From positions 1 through 41,135 of the forward strand of contig JBIKWM010000029.1 of the NCBI GenBank assembly GCA_044356305.1: a stretch of 41,135 bases of DNA. The letters are read 5' to 3'. Positions 18,601-26,550 of this stretch are shown piece by piece. The notes below the pieces were generated by a model that saw only the letters and a program-made list of their open reading frames with translations, did not search any database and was not told the DNA's origin. The position numbers were made by a program, and so were the translations under genes. Every line of letters starts with the position of its first letter. Position 1 is the stretch's first letter. The stretch is from JBIKWM01 sp044356305 (GTDB taxonomy: Bacteria > Bacteroidota > Bacteroidia > UBA10329).

Positions 18601-19062
18601 ATTTATGTACATGAGGTCCTTTCTGGCCTCGGGCGTGTGCAGATGCCACGCGCGGCACACATAGATATCGAGGTGCCCATCAGCGTTCACATCGGCCATG
18701 CTCACCCCTGTGGTCCAGCCGTTGTCCCTTTTGATCCCTGATTCGGCTGTTGCATCTCGGAACCTCATTCCTCCCAGATTGATGTACAGGCGGTCGGGTT
18801 CGGTGTTGCCACCGAAGAAAATGTCCTCTAAGCCATCACCGTTCAAGTCTCCAACAGCCACTCCTGAACCATTGAAAGCGTAGTTGTAATCGAGGAAATT
18901 CACATCATACCTTACTTCCATCCGGTTGTTGAAGCTGATGCCCGTGCGGTCGGTCCCCAATAGGCGCATGCCCGGAACGCTTTGGCTCACGGCCGTCTGG
19001 CAGAGTCCGAGAAGCAACAGCGAACAAGTTGCGACCAAGCCGTGTCCGATTTCAGTTCTCAA
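15622..19062 (-). CDS. Exported FG-GAP/VCBS repeat protein with ASPIC/UnbV domain, 1146 aa
   Basis: The start is TTG at 19062, supported by AGGGAGG eight bases upstream and a signal peptide (GLVATCSLLLLGLCQTAVSQS) right after it. The mature protein is built from FG-GAP/VCBS repeats with calcium-binding-like loops, for example GVAVGDLNGDGLEDIFFGG, MADVNADGHLDIYV, DADADGDLDLYL and ADLDGDGDLDIVTNN. An ASPIC/UnbV domain lies in the middle (about 510-590, LLVNLKGPKLNTTGIGAEVRL to RVEVIWPDGRV). A second FG-GAP half follows. Such proteins are predicted beta-propeller surface or periplasmic proteins, and their biochemical role is poorly known. I see no T9SS tail. It is divergent from the haloperoxidase-like gene across a 44-bp gap. 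Confidence 0.88.
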   Translation of the reverse strand: MRTEIGHGLVATCSLLLLGLCQTAVSQSVPGMRLLGTDRTGISFNNRMEVRYDVNFLDYNYAFNGSGVAVGDLNGDGLEDIFFGGNTEPDRLYINLGGMRFRDATAESGIKRDNGWTTGVSMADVNADGHLDIYVCRAWHLHTPEARKDLMYINDGHGHFSERGAEMGLADTSFSSMACFFDADADGDLDLYLVTHPIDFEDKYEYTNHLLIESGKNLSDHFYKNDGTGHFEESHKAHGINNHGYGLGIGVGHFNADRRPDLYVSNDFSMHDQVWVNMGHGQFADSTSSMLRKMSYYGMGVDIADLDGDLLPDILVADMGLEVDSIRKTFMYQVSDASFNDMLMSGYLHQYARNTLQMGTGKGYFMEVANLARMARTGWSWSPLMFDMDQDGRRDVFISNGYFLEFNVDNIIRYGELVAAVRRGDRAEFEKQVSAIRPVQMPDVNRFFLNRGDMRFDEMSESWGLTSPTISHGAAVADLDGDGDLDIVTNNCNSPAAIYENMAHHNRAGPSLLVNLKGPKLNTTGIGAEVRLIGTDGSVKDVAWQFPVRGYWSSSSHRVHFGLGEKIIERVEVIWPDGRVSSVPYVAKVHNLEIAYSGSSEIQDNLQSETRPEPVRTTLDHRHIENRYSDFSARSMLPFGHGRLGPGMAAADVNADGFQDVFIGGAAGQHGSLFIRKSDGSMAEQKGPWTEHAAFEDMGVCMADLDGDGRTDILVANGVADRTLPTQTGLRLYRSAGNGRFVYDSLALQDVKGIFSCIAPHDMDADGDLDLFVGGRHAGPDYPASPRSFLFRNDGNGRFSDVTDLWAKGLHEAGMVSAAVWTPVDGDTIYDLVLVGEWMPVKVFLNRNGRLLRSAASGLNDTEGLWNSVISVDVDGDGDMDLVCGNMGPNTDLTPSVSEPLQLHTADFDHDGVSESILSYVHNGVRTTWRDFQKCAQQLPVLSQRIQTSTEFARLGLNDIYGKPAIDSAHTLSAKTFSSICAINNGKGDFRIAELPWQAQVSSIFGMVGQVTDSGVAVLYAGNFSSTEPDLSRLDAGSGGTIVFNRSGEAAVIDNGSRLWSGEQRSMIAVEGKGHVNVIGAASDEHVKGMISTGPAIQWPHGSRYALVKLPNGLAVRVERWAGGYLSQYDSQPLMGTSQVMVVEFH

Positions 19063-19076
19063 AGTGGCTGCCTCCC

Positions 19077-19084
19077 TAATTTTG
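19077..19084 (+). promoter_or_regulatory. Bacteroidota-type -7 element (TAATTTTG) before the haloperoxidase-like gene
   Basis: TAATTTTG matches the Bacteroidota -7 consensus TAnnTTTG exactly and lies 22 bases before the ATG at 19107, in the short gap between divergent genes. No TTG is present at the usual -33 spacing, which lowers confidence. Confidence 0.45.
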
Positions 19085-19106
19085 GGCTGAAATTAATGAG
19101 CACCTG

Positions 19107-20393
19107 ATGCGGTATCTCCTTCTGTCGGTGGTATTCGGCCTGGCACATCCTATCGTGGCCCAACCGCGCGGGGGCGCCATGCTCAAAGATTGGTATATTC
19201 TTGTCTATGAACATCTTGCAGATGAGAAGATTAAACCCACTGTGGCCTCACGGATCTACGCCTACATGGGTGTTGCGGCCTACGAGTCCTCAGTTTATTC
19301 CGTTGACCCCACCCTCAGTCTTGTGGGCAGACTCAATGGCCTCGACTCGTTGCCGCGACCTGTACCGGGCAAAACATATGATTGGCCAACAGTGACCGCC
19401 TCGGCCCTATATCTGGTTACAGATGAGGTAATGAAGTCGTTCCTGTCGGCCAAAGAGCGGTCAATCATCAACCTGAGAGACAGGCAGCTGGCTATGAGGC
19501 AGTCTGTAACAGACCCAGACACCTATCAGCGCTCTGTGGCCTTTGGCGAATCCTTGTCGAAATCCCTCCAAGGATGGATCAAACAGGACCGATTCAGCGT
19601 CACACGACTTCAATTTTACAAACCGCCCACCCGGACCGGCTTTCCAGAACGATGGGAACCGACTGACCGCAATCAGGGAGCATGCGAACCTTACTGGACC
19701 ACCATCAGGACCTTTGCAACCACTGGGCCTGATGTGTGCCCAAAGAGACCGCCCATCGCGTTCAGCACCGTACCAGATTCGGAATTTGGCCTGCAGGCCA
19801 AGGTGGTTCTCGACACCGATATGAACCTGACTGAGGAGCAGCGGCAGATTGCCCTGTTCTGGAGCGATGACCCGGGCGAGACCGCCACGCCCTCGGGCCA
19901 TTGGACCAGGATCATGAACCAGTTCGTTGACAGATTCAGCATGGACCTGTTCACGGCATCGCGCATGTACTGCTTTGTAGGAGTGGCCATGGCCGATGCT
20001 TTCATACAGTGCTGGACCACTAAGTATGAGGTGAACCTTGTGCGACCTGTGACTTACATACGTGAGAATCTTGGACATCCGCACTGGGAACCGCTGTTGG
20101 AAACACCTTCTTTCCCCGAATTCACCTCCGGACATTCAGTAGTCACCTCGGCCGGGGCCACCGTGCTCACCGCATTGTTGGGCGACACCATCTCGTTCAC
20201 CGACACTACCCACAACCGTATTGGGCTGCGTCCGCGCTCTTTTAAGAGCATCTGGCAGGCGGCTGATGAAGCATGCATCTCGCGCCTTTATGGCGGCATT
20301 CACTATCCCATGGCCATCTCAGAAGGGCAGCAGCAGGGGCGCTGCATAGGAGAGGCGGTACTCAGGCGGCTCATGGTCAGACCGAAAAAATGA
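19107..20393 (+). CDS. Vanadium-dependent haloperoxidase / PAP2-superfamily protein
   Basis: 428 residues with an N-terminal signal peptide (MRYLLLSVVFGLAHPIVAQP), so it is exported. The C-terminal half has the three PAP2/haloperoxidase signature blocks that bind phosphate or vanadate: K-x6-RP (KYEVNLVRP, about 306-314), TSGHSV (about 341-346) and SR-x5-H (SRLYGGIHYPMA, about 392-403). The position after HxxxD-type motifs is Ala rather than Asp. The long all-helical N-terminal part fits the bacterial vanadium haloperoxidase-like group common in Bacteroidota, which often sits beside FG-GAP/UnbV genes as here. Halide oxidation is not proven; phosphatase activity is the alternative. Its stop overlaps the next start (ATGA). 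Confidence 0.85.
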   Translation: MRYLLLSVVFGLAHPIVAQPRGGAMLKDWYILVYEHLADEKIKPTVASRIYAYMGVAAYESSVYSVDPTLSLVGRLNGLDSLPRPVPGKTYDWPTVTASALYLVTDEVMKSFLSAKERSIINLRDRQLAMRQSVTDPDTYQRSVAFGESLSKSLQGWIKQDRFSVTRLQFYKPPTRTGFPERWEPTDRNQGACEPYWTTIRTFATTGPDVCPKRPPIAFSTVPDSEFGLQAKVVLDTDMNLTEEQRQIALFWSDDPGETATPSGHWTRIMNQFVDRFSMDLFTASRMYCFVGVAMADAFIQCWTTKYEVNLVRPVTYIRENLGHPHWEPLLETPSFPEFTSGHSVVTSAGATVLTALLGDTISFTDTTHNRIGLRPRSFKSIWQAADEACISRLYGGIHYPMAISEGQQQGRCIGEAVLRRLMVRPKK

Positions 20394-20893
20394 GGCCCCG
20401 CTCCTTCATATTAGTTTTCATGACACTGTGCCTCTCAATGGCTGTAGACACCACCCTAGCCCAGATGTTGAGCGGTGCGGCCGTCACTTCATCTGTTGAA
20501 GGAAAGATTGCTGATGCTCGGAACACGGAAGGGGCCATGTTCTACACTTTCGAACACACAGGGTCTGAAGGAAAGGTCAACCTGCACCGGCTGTCGCTTA
20601 AAGATGTGCGCGGCAACGTACTGGCCACATGGACTGTCAGATCGCGCGACCTGCTAGTTACCGTGTACCTTGACATAGAGATGGACACCGACAGCGAACC
20701 GCACACAATGACCGCGGTGTTTGACAAGGCTAACCGCTGGCTTAAAATAAAATTTGTAGCCGAGCCCGGTTGCACCTTGCCCGATGCCAACTGGATCCGG
20801 AGTGAACAGGTGGGTAGTTTTGCCGAGCTGATAGGCCTTGTGGCCACCACCATAGACCGAAACCTGAAAATAGCCTGCTACAGTGCGGAATAA
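20390..20893 (+). CDS. Exported protein of unknown function, 167 aa
   Basis: The start is the ATG at 20390, which overlaps the stop of the haloperoxidase-like gene as ATGA. A longer frame from 20273 is an artefact inside that gene. A signal peptide is clear (MRPRSFILVFMTLCLSMAV to TLAQ). The mature part, about 142 residues, alternates polar and hydrophobic residues (VNLHRLSLKDVRGNVLATW, LLVTVYLDIEMDTD), suggesting a small beta-rich domain, with two Cys. I do not recognise a family. It overlaps the following FG-GAP gene by 11 bases, so the three genes are probably translated as a coupled unit and work together outside the inner membrane. Confidence 0.75.
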   Translation: MRPRSFILVFMTLCLSMAVDTTLAQMLSGAAVTSSVEGKIADARNTEGAMFYTFEHTGSEGKVNLHRLSLKDVRGNVLATWTVRSRDLLVTVYLDIEMDTDSEPHTMTAVFDKANRWLKIKFVAEPGCTLPDANWIRSEQVGSFAELIGLVATTIDRNLKIACYSAE

Positions 20894-23099
20894 GAATCTG
20901 ATTGTGGCCGGACTGGCCATCCTGCTTTCCCAAGGTGCAGACACCTGCGCCCAGATGCCCACAGAGAATGACACTAAAAAGGCCGAGCTGCTCAGGCAGA
21001 TGGCCGAACGGCCTGACATCAATAACGAGTTTCTCAACTCGGCAAGGTCCCGGGACCTACAGGACAGGATAGCCAATGAAGGGGATGAACTTGGCAACCT
21101 CAGGCTCCTTTTGGCCCGCGAGCATCTGAATGCCGGCCAGACCGACCTCGCACTGGCCACTCTGGAACCGCTCAGACCCCTATTCGAATCATTCAGTTAT
21201 TCCGAAGGGCTCGATACCGTGGCCATGCTTACTGCCATATGCCACCTGCGGGCCGGTGAACAGGTGAACTGCATCAATCATCACAATGCCCAATCCTGCA
21301 TTTTCCCGTTCGAAGGCGGTGGCATTTACAACATGAAGGAACACACGGTCAAGGCGGCTGCCGCTTACACCGACATCCTTAAAGGGCGGCCGAACGATGT
21401 CCGGGCGGCATGGCTGCTCAATGTGGCCACTATGTCAATGACGGGATCGAACGCTGATGTTCCCTCGCAATGGCGGGTGCCACTTGTTGCACCGGTGGCA
21501 TCAAGCGGGATCGGGCCGTTCAGAGATGTGGCAGTGGCAGCCGGGGTAGCCCATCAGGGCCTGGCCGGAGGGGTGTGCAGTGAGGACTTTGATCAGGATG
21601 GGCTTATTGACCTGATGGTGACCTCAATGGGGGTGAACGACCAGATGCGTCTATATGTGAACCGGGGTGACGGCACATTTGAGGACCGTACCGATAAGTC
21701 GGGGCTGAAAGGCCAGACTGGAGGCCTGAACATGGTGCATGCCGACTATGACAACGATGGCGACCACGATGTGTTGGTGTTAAGAGGAGGCTGGATGCGA
21801 AACGGGTCGGGCAAATGGCCCAACTCATTGCTGCGCAACAATGGGGATGCCACTTTCACAGATGTGACCGAGGGTGCAGGCATCACGGGCAGCTATCCGA
21901 GCCACTCGGCCGGATGGGCCGACATGGACCTGGATGGCGACCTCGACCTGTATATTGCCAACGAGTCGCTCTACCTTGACACCTTCCCGCTCACCAAAAC
22001 AGTGGACCTCAACCAATGGTACCCGCATCAGCTTTACAGCAACAACGGTGACGGTACATTCACTGAGGTGAGTGCCGCGGCCGGACTGACCGAACCAGCC
22101 TTCATCAAGGGCTGCATCTGGGCCGATGTGAACAACGACCTGTACCCTGACCTGTACATGAGCATTTTCGGGTCGCCCAACCGGCTCTACATCAACAGGG
22201 GACGAGACGCCAAAGGGCAGGTCACCTTCACAGAATCGGCCGTGGCCGCAGGGGTGGATGAGCCAATGTTTTCCTTCTCCACCTGGGCCATGGACCATGA
22301 CAATGACGGTGACCTCGACCTGTTCGCCCTAAGCTACCATCCATGGCGCGATGCCAATCTGCTTTACAAGGAATATCTGAACGGGAAAGCGGGCGCGGCA
22401 ACTTCCAGATTGTATGAGAACAATGGCAAGGGCTCTTTCACCGACCGCACCACAGCGGCCGGCCTGAACAAGGTGATGCTGAGCATGGGCTGCAACTTCG
22501 GTGACCTTGACAATGACGGTCATCTCGATTTCTACACCGGCACGGGCGAACCGGACCTCACATCCTTGATGCCCAATAGGATGTTCAGGAACAACGGTGA
22601 CCGGACCTACACTGAAGTGACTACAGAGGGCAGGTTCGGGCATCTGCAGAAAGGCCACGCCATCGTTTTCAGTGACCTGGACAATGACGGTGATCAGGAT
22701 GTCTATGAGGTGATGGGAGGGGCCATGGAGGGTGATGGATTCGCCAATGTGCTTTACGAGAACCCGGGCAACACCAACCATTGGCTTGCCCTGCGGTTAG
22801 AGGGCACCACCTCGGCCCGATGTGCCATGGGTGCAAGGGTGAAGGTGGTAGTGACCACCAATGGAAAAGAGCGTAGCCTGTCCCGCTGGGTGGGCACAGG
22901 AGGCATGTTCGGCTCCTCTTCGCTGCGGGTGGAGATAGGACTGGCCCAGGCGGACATCATCAGATCGGTGAGCGTGCTATGGCCCACAACAGGAACCGAA
23001 CAGGTTTACACCGGCATGGTTGCTGACAGGGAATATAGGCTGACTGAGGGGGCAAGTGAGGCCACTGAGCTGAAAAGGAAGGCCTTCCGTTTCAAATGA
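20883..23099 (+). CDS. Exported FG-GAP/VCBS protein with C-terminal ASPIC/UnbV domain, 738 aa
   Basis: GTG start at 20883, overlapping the previous gene by 11 bases, followed by a signal peptide (NLIVAGLAILLSQGADTCAQ). Residues about 30-190 are helical and may hold a TPR-like repeat (LGNLRLLLAREHLNAGQTDLA). From about 205 to 620 are FG-GAP/VCBS repeats with DxDxDG-like loops: DFDQDGLIDLMVTS, DYDNDGDHDVLVL, DMDLDGDLDLYIAN, DHDNDGDLDLFAL, DLDNDGHLDFYTG. The C-terminus is an ASPIC/UnbV domain (about 634-720, ARCAMGARVKVVV to VSVLWPTTGTEQVY). It is related in type to the 1146-residue protein on the other side of the haloperoxidase-like gene. Its 3' end overlaps the convergent NeuD-like gene by 8 bases. 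Confidence 0.88.
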   Translation: MRNKNLIVAGLAILLSQGADTCAQMPTENDTKKAELLRQMAERPDINNEFLNSARSRDLQDRIANEGDELGNLRLLLAREHLNAGQTDLALATLEPLRPLFESFSYSEGLDTVAMLTAICHLRAGEQVNCINHHNAQSCIFPFEGGGIYNMKEHTVKAAAAYTDILKGRPNDVRAAWLLNVATMSMTGSNADVPSQWRVPLVAPVASSGIGPFRDVAVAAGVAHQGLAGGVCSEDFDQDGLIDLMVTSMGVNDQMRLYVNRGDGTFEDRTDKSGLKGQTGGLNMVHADYDNDGDHDVLVLRGGWMRNGSGKWPNSLLRNNGDATFTDVTEGAGITGSYPSHSAGWADMDLDGDLDLYIANESLYLDTFPLTKTVDLNQWYPHQLYSNNGDGTFTEVSAAAGLTEPAFIKGCIWADVNNDLYPDLYMSIFGSPNRLYINRGRDAKGQVTFTESAVAAGVDEPMFSFSTWAMDHDNDGDLDLFALSYHPWRDANLLYKEYLNGKAGAATSRLYENNGKGSFTDRTTAAGLNKVMLSMGCNFGDLDNDGHLDFYTGTGEPDLTSLMPNRMFRNNGDRTYTEVTTEGRFGHLQKGHAIVFSDLDNDGDQDVYEVMGGAMEGDGFANVLYENPGNTNHWLALRLEGTTSARCAMGARVKVVVTTNGKERSLSRWVGTGGMFGSSSLRVEIGLAQADIIRSVSVLWPTTGTEQVYTGMVADREYRLTEGASEATELKRKAFRFK

Positions 23100-23712
23100 T
23101 AGGGCGAGCCGGGATGCCCACCACCGTGACATCATCGGGCACATCGGCTGTGACAATGGCCCCAACTCCCACCTGAACCCGCTCTCCTACTCGCACCCCC
23201 GGCACCAGCTTGCTGCCTATACCCAGATGGGTGCAGTTCCCAACTGTGCTGTTGGAGAACATGACACCGGGGCTTAGCTCGCAATGATCACCGATGCGGG
23301 CACCATGGCCAATGATGCAGCCCATGTTGATGAGGCACCCTTCACCGATGCGGACATCGTGTGTGATGATGACCCCGTGCATGATGATGACCCCCCGGTC
23401 AGAAACAATAGAATGCGCACCGATTACTGCATTTTTCGAAATAATGGAGATGGGCTTGCCGCCCGCACCTTCAAACCTGTTCATGAGGGCCTTGCGATGT
23501 TCGGGCCCTCCTACTGCCACTACAAACCTAGGGTCTGTGCGCAGGTGCTCGGCCGCCTCGGCTAGGCTGCGAAGTATGGTGAACCGGCCAAAAAACAGGT
23601 CAGGCACCGTTGGCGATACATCGTCATAGAATACGAGGCCATCAGACTTTCCCTCGGCATCGAGCATGGCCAGCAGGTCGCTCGCACAGCCGCCTGCACC
23701 GACTATCAGCAT
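23092..23712 (-). CDS. NeuD/PglD-like sugar O/N-acetyltransferase
   Basis: 206 residues. The N-terminus MLIVGAGGCASDLLAML is the nucleotide-sugar-binding Rossmann-like part of the NeuD/PglD family. From about residue 90 the sequence becomes a left-handed beta-helix of hexapeptide repeats (AVIGAHSIVSDRGVIIMHG, IGEGCLINMGCIIGHGARIG), and a terminal GIPARPII follows. These enzymes transfer acetyl from acetyl-CoA to sialic acid-like or UDP-amino sugars in surface glycan assembly. The exact acceptor cannot be read. It follows the DPM1-like glycosyltransferase on the same strand after 4 bases, so the two probably form an operon. Confidence 0.88.
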   Translation of the reverse strand: MLIVGAGGCASDLLAMLDAEGKSDGLVFYDDVSPTVPDLFFGRFTILRSLAEAAEHLRTDPRFVVAVGGPEHRKALMNRFEGAGGKPISIISKNAVIGAHSIVSDRGVIIMHGVIITHDVRIGEGCLINMGCIIGHGARIGDHCELSPGVMFSNSTVGNCTHLGIGSKLVPGVRVGERVQVGVGAIVTADVPDDVTVVGIPARPII

Positions 23713-23716
23713 TTGA

Positions 23717-24610
23717 TCAGTCGGAGCAGGGCGGGCTCACTTCCTCGGCTTCGGGCAACCGTGCCGAAGCGCCCTTGACCCAGATATACAGCGCCATGGA
23801 CCATAGGGCAAATATAACAGGGACCGACAGGACCCATGGAAGGGCACCCGGCATTATGATGCCCAGAAGCACCGCCAACACCGTGAGGGCGATAAGAGTA
23901 AAATATGTGAACAGGGCCGGCCTGAGCAGGCCAATGAAAGCATACCGGACCAGGGCCTCCCAAGAGTACTGCGAGCGGCCCACCGCTCTGCCACCCCGCT
24001 CATAGGTGACGGTGGCAGCACAGTGGCTCAATTGCAGCACATCGGCCTGAAAGAACCGCCAGCGGTTGGCACGCTCCACCATGAGCAGGCAAAGGGCACG
24101 GTCCATCAGGAAGAAATCGAACCCGCCCTTGGGCATGGCATTCAGGCCTGGTGTCCGTCTGATCAGGCCATAGAACAGGGCCGATGCCCAACTGCGCAGC
24201 GGGTCGTCTGTGCGGTGGGTGCGCACGCCCATGACGAGGTCGGCACCTTTCTGCCATTGGGCGACCATCTCGGTAAGGGCCGAAGGCGGGTCTTGCATAT
24301 CGGCTGCCATAACAGCCACGGCCTGTCCAGTGGCGGCCCGCATCCCCACGCCTACGGCACTCACCTGTCCATGATTGCCCTTCAACCGCAGGGCCCTGAC
24401 ATAGGGGTTATCTGCCGCGAGGCGGGCCGCCACCTCGGCACTTCCATCGTCTGACCCATCATCGACCAGCACCACCTCCAGCACCATTCCAGTACCCAAC
24501 ACATAATGCCCCACCTCGGCCACCACCTGCCCGATGGAACCGCTGTTGCGGTAAACAGGAATGACCACCGACAGTGAGTGCACCGTACAAATAACGCCAC
24601 AGCCGCCCAC
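23717..24610 (-). CDS. Family 2 glycosyltransferase, DPM1/ArnC-like, with C-terminal membrane helices
   Basis: 297 residues. The GT-A domain starts at LSVVIPVYRNSGSI and has VVLVDDGSDDGS (nucleotide-binding Asp) and AVMAADMQDPPS (the DxD-like metal site), then MGVRTHRTDDPL. The C-terminus has two hydrophobic segments (LFTYFTLIALTVLAVLLGII and LPWVLSVPVIFALWSMALY). This layout fits polyprenyl-phosphate sugar synthases, which move a sugar from a nucleotide donor to undecaprenyl phosphate. The ATG at 24610 is 11 bases from the start of the divergent TMTC-like gene. A GTG at 24583 is an alternative start that would widen the gap. The neighbours suggest it makes the lipid-linked sugar used by the TMTC-like enzyme. 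Confidence 0.88.
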   Translation of the reverse strand: MGGCGVICTVHSLSVVIPVYRNSGSIGQVVAEVGHYVLGTGMVLEVVLVDDGSDDGSAEVAARLAADNPYVRALRLKGNHGQVSAVGVGMRAATGQAVAVMAADMQDPPSALTEMVAQWQKGADLVMGVRTHRTDDPLRSWASALFYGLIRRTPGLNAMPKGGFDFFLMDRALCLLMVERANRWRFFQADVLQLSHCAATVTYERGGRAVGRSQYSWEALVRYAFIGLLRPALFTYFTLIALTVLAVLLGIIMPGALPWVLSVPVIFALWSMALYIWVKGASARLPEAEEVSPPCSD

Positions 24611-24621
24611 CTTTGCCGTGC

Positions 24622-26550
24622 ATGGCCACAGACCTCAGAAACAGTATAGGCACACCATCCTTTTGGATGCAGTGGCCCGGTCTTACGGTGCTGTTGGTGC
24701 TGACACTACTGATCTATGGCAACACGCTTCGCAACGGGTATTGCGTGGACGATAGACTCATAGTGGAAGACCACCCACAGGCGGCCAAGGGCTTTGAGGG
24801 CATTCAGGAAATCGTAACCACCAATTACCTCGAGGAGAATGGTGAGAAGGGCAGCTACAGGGTACTACCCCGGCTGAGTTTCGCCATTGGCCATGGCCTG
24901 TGGGGAAGTGCCCCCGGGGCGGAACACCTCATCAACATCCTTCTCTTCGTGTTGACCGGCATAGCCCTCATGCACCTGCTTTATACTGTGCTGGGCAGCG
25001 CAACGGGTCTGCTGGTGCCCCTGACGGTGCTGCTCTTCATGGCGCATCCTATCCATGTGGAGGTGGTATCGAGCCTCAAGAGCCGTGATGAGCTCATGCA
25101 GTTCCTGTTTGCCGTGGCCTCGGCCATCGGATTTATGCGGGCCAAGGGCAACCTGGGATACGCTGTGGCGGGTGGCCACTTCCTGATGGCGCTCATGTGC
25201 AAGGAGAGTGCATTTCAGTTTGTGGCCGTGTTCCCACTTCTGGCCTATTACAGGCACCGCAGATGGGACGAGGCTGCCCGGATAGGTGCGGTGGCGCTGC
25301 TGGCCGCTCTGGCTTACCTCTGTATTCTGGTGGCCGTGTTCGGTGCCAAGAGCATTTTCTGGATGACCGTGGCCAAAGACGGCTTCCCTTTTGTGGAGCA
25401 CCCGCTACTGTTTGTTGATAACCCAAGTGTGCGCATAGGCACTGCATTCTACGGTCTAGGCTATTACCTGCGGCTGCTCCTTTGGCCGCATCCGCTCTCG
25501 TTCTTTTACGGATATGGCATCATACCTCTGGTGCCCGTCACCTCTGTTTGGGCCATTGCCTCGGGTGCGGTACACCTGGTGCTGTTGGTGGCCGGGGTGA
25601 GGCTTTACTTCAAACGGCATCCGCTAGGTCTGGCCATTCTCCTCTATCTTATCCTGCTCAGCATGTTCTCCAACCTGGCCATACGGATGAGCGGCATTGT
25701 GGCCGACCGGTTCATCTATTCGGCCTCGTTGGGATTCTGCCTGGCTGTTGCATATGGCATCAGTCTGCTGCCCCGCATGTTGCCGATGTTAGTGTCGGGC
25801 GCGATGCTTATAGGACTCGGTGGCAAGACCATGGCCCGCAACGTGGCGTGGCATGACCACATCACCTTGGCCACCACCGACCGCGATGCCTATCCCGATG
25901 GCGGTCTTATCCGTTTCTACCGCGCCCTGCGCATCCAGTATCATGTACTCGACACTGTGCGACCTGCGGGCCGTGAGCAATGGGTAAATGAGGCCCTGAC
26001 CGACTACCGGGCACTGATCAGGATATGGCCGCCCACCGAAGCTGCTTACACCAATATGGCGGTGCTTTACGAGCATGAGCTGAACCGGCCCGACTCGGCC
26101 CTGTGGGCCCTGCTGCAGCTCGACTTGCAGACCGAGACCGACACTCTGGGCACCATTCAGCTGGACCTTGCCCGACTCTATGGCAAGACCGGAGACCGGC
26201 AGGCGGCCGTGGTGCACGCCCGCAGGTCGGTGCGGCTCATGCCCCAGGATGTTATGGCGCACGGCCTGTTGGCCGAGGCCCTGCTGCTGGCCCAGATGGA
26301 CTCTGCACTGGTACAGTACCTCGACACGGTCGATGCCCGGTTCCCAACTGCCGATATCGCACCCATTTTCCGTGGCAACTTGGCCCTCAGACGCGGCAAC
26401 GAGACCGAGGCCGCAGCGCAGTTCGCCCTGGCCGTTTCGCGTTATGCGCAGAACCGACCGCTGCTCGAATTCCTGATAGACCACCATAAGCGCAACGGCC
26501 GGCCGGATGAGGCCGAACGGTACAGGCAGATTCTGAATGCACTGCCATGA
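24622..26550 (+). CDS. TMTC/PMT-like membrane glycosyltransferase with C-terminal TPR repeats
   Basis: 642 residues from the ATG at 24622; an in-frame TTG three codons earlier is less likely. About ten hydrophobic segments fill the first 400 residues, for example LTVLLVLTLLIYGNTL. The first periplasmic loop carries an Asp-Asp pair (CVDDRLIVEDHP, residues 43-44) typical of GT-C enzymes. Later come SSLKSRDELM, MCKESAFQFVAVFPLLAYY, LSFFYGYGIIPLV and VADRFIYSASLGFCLAVAYG, a block order seen in TMTC-type O-mannosyltransferases. The C-terminal third is TPR-like (AYTNMAVLYEHELNRPDSAL, DLARLYGKTGDRQAAVVHAR). The likely role is transfer of a sugar from a lipid carrier to exported protein or glycan; the donor is unknown. 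It overlaps the next gene as ATGA. Confidence 0.78.
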   Translation: MATDLRNSIGTPSFWMQWPGLTVLLVLTLLIYGNTLRNGYCVDDRLIVEDHPQAAKGFEGIQEIVTTNYLEENGEKGSYRVLPRLSFAIGHGLWGSAPGAEHLINILLFVLTGIALMHLLYTVLGSATGLLVPLTVLLFMAHPIHVEVVSSLKSRDELMQFLFAVASAIGFMRAKGNLGYAVAGGHFLMALMCKESAFQFVAVFPLLAYYRHRRWDEAARIGAVALLAALAYLCILVAVFGAKSIFWMTVAKDGFPFVEHPLLFVDNPSVRIGTAFYGLGYYLRLLLWPHPLSFFYGYGIIPLVPVTSVWAIASGAVHLVLLVAGVRLYFKRHPLGLAILLYLILLSMFSNLAIRMSGIVADRFIYSASLGFCLAVAYGISLLPRMLPMLVSGAMLIGLGGKTMARNVAWHDHITLATTDRDAYPDGGLIRFYRALRIQYHVLDTVRPAGREQWVNEALTDYRALIRIWPPTEAAYTNMAVLYEHELNRPDSALWALLQLDLQTETDTLGTIQLDLARLYGKTGDRQAAVVHARRSVRLMPQDVMAHGLLAEALLLAQMDSALVQYLDTVDARFPTADIAPIFRGNLALRRGNETEAAAQFALAVSRYAQNRPLLEFLIDHHKRNGRPDEAERYRQILNALP

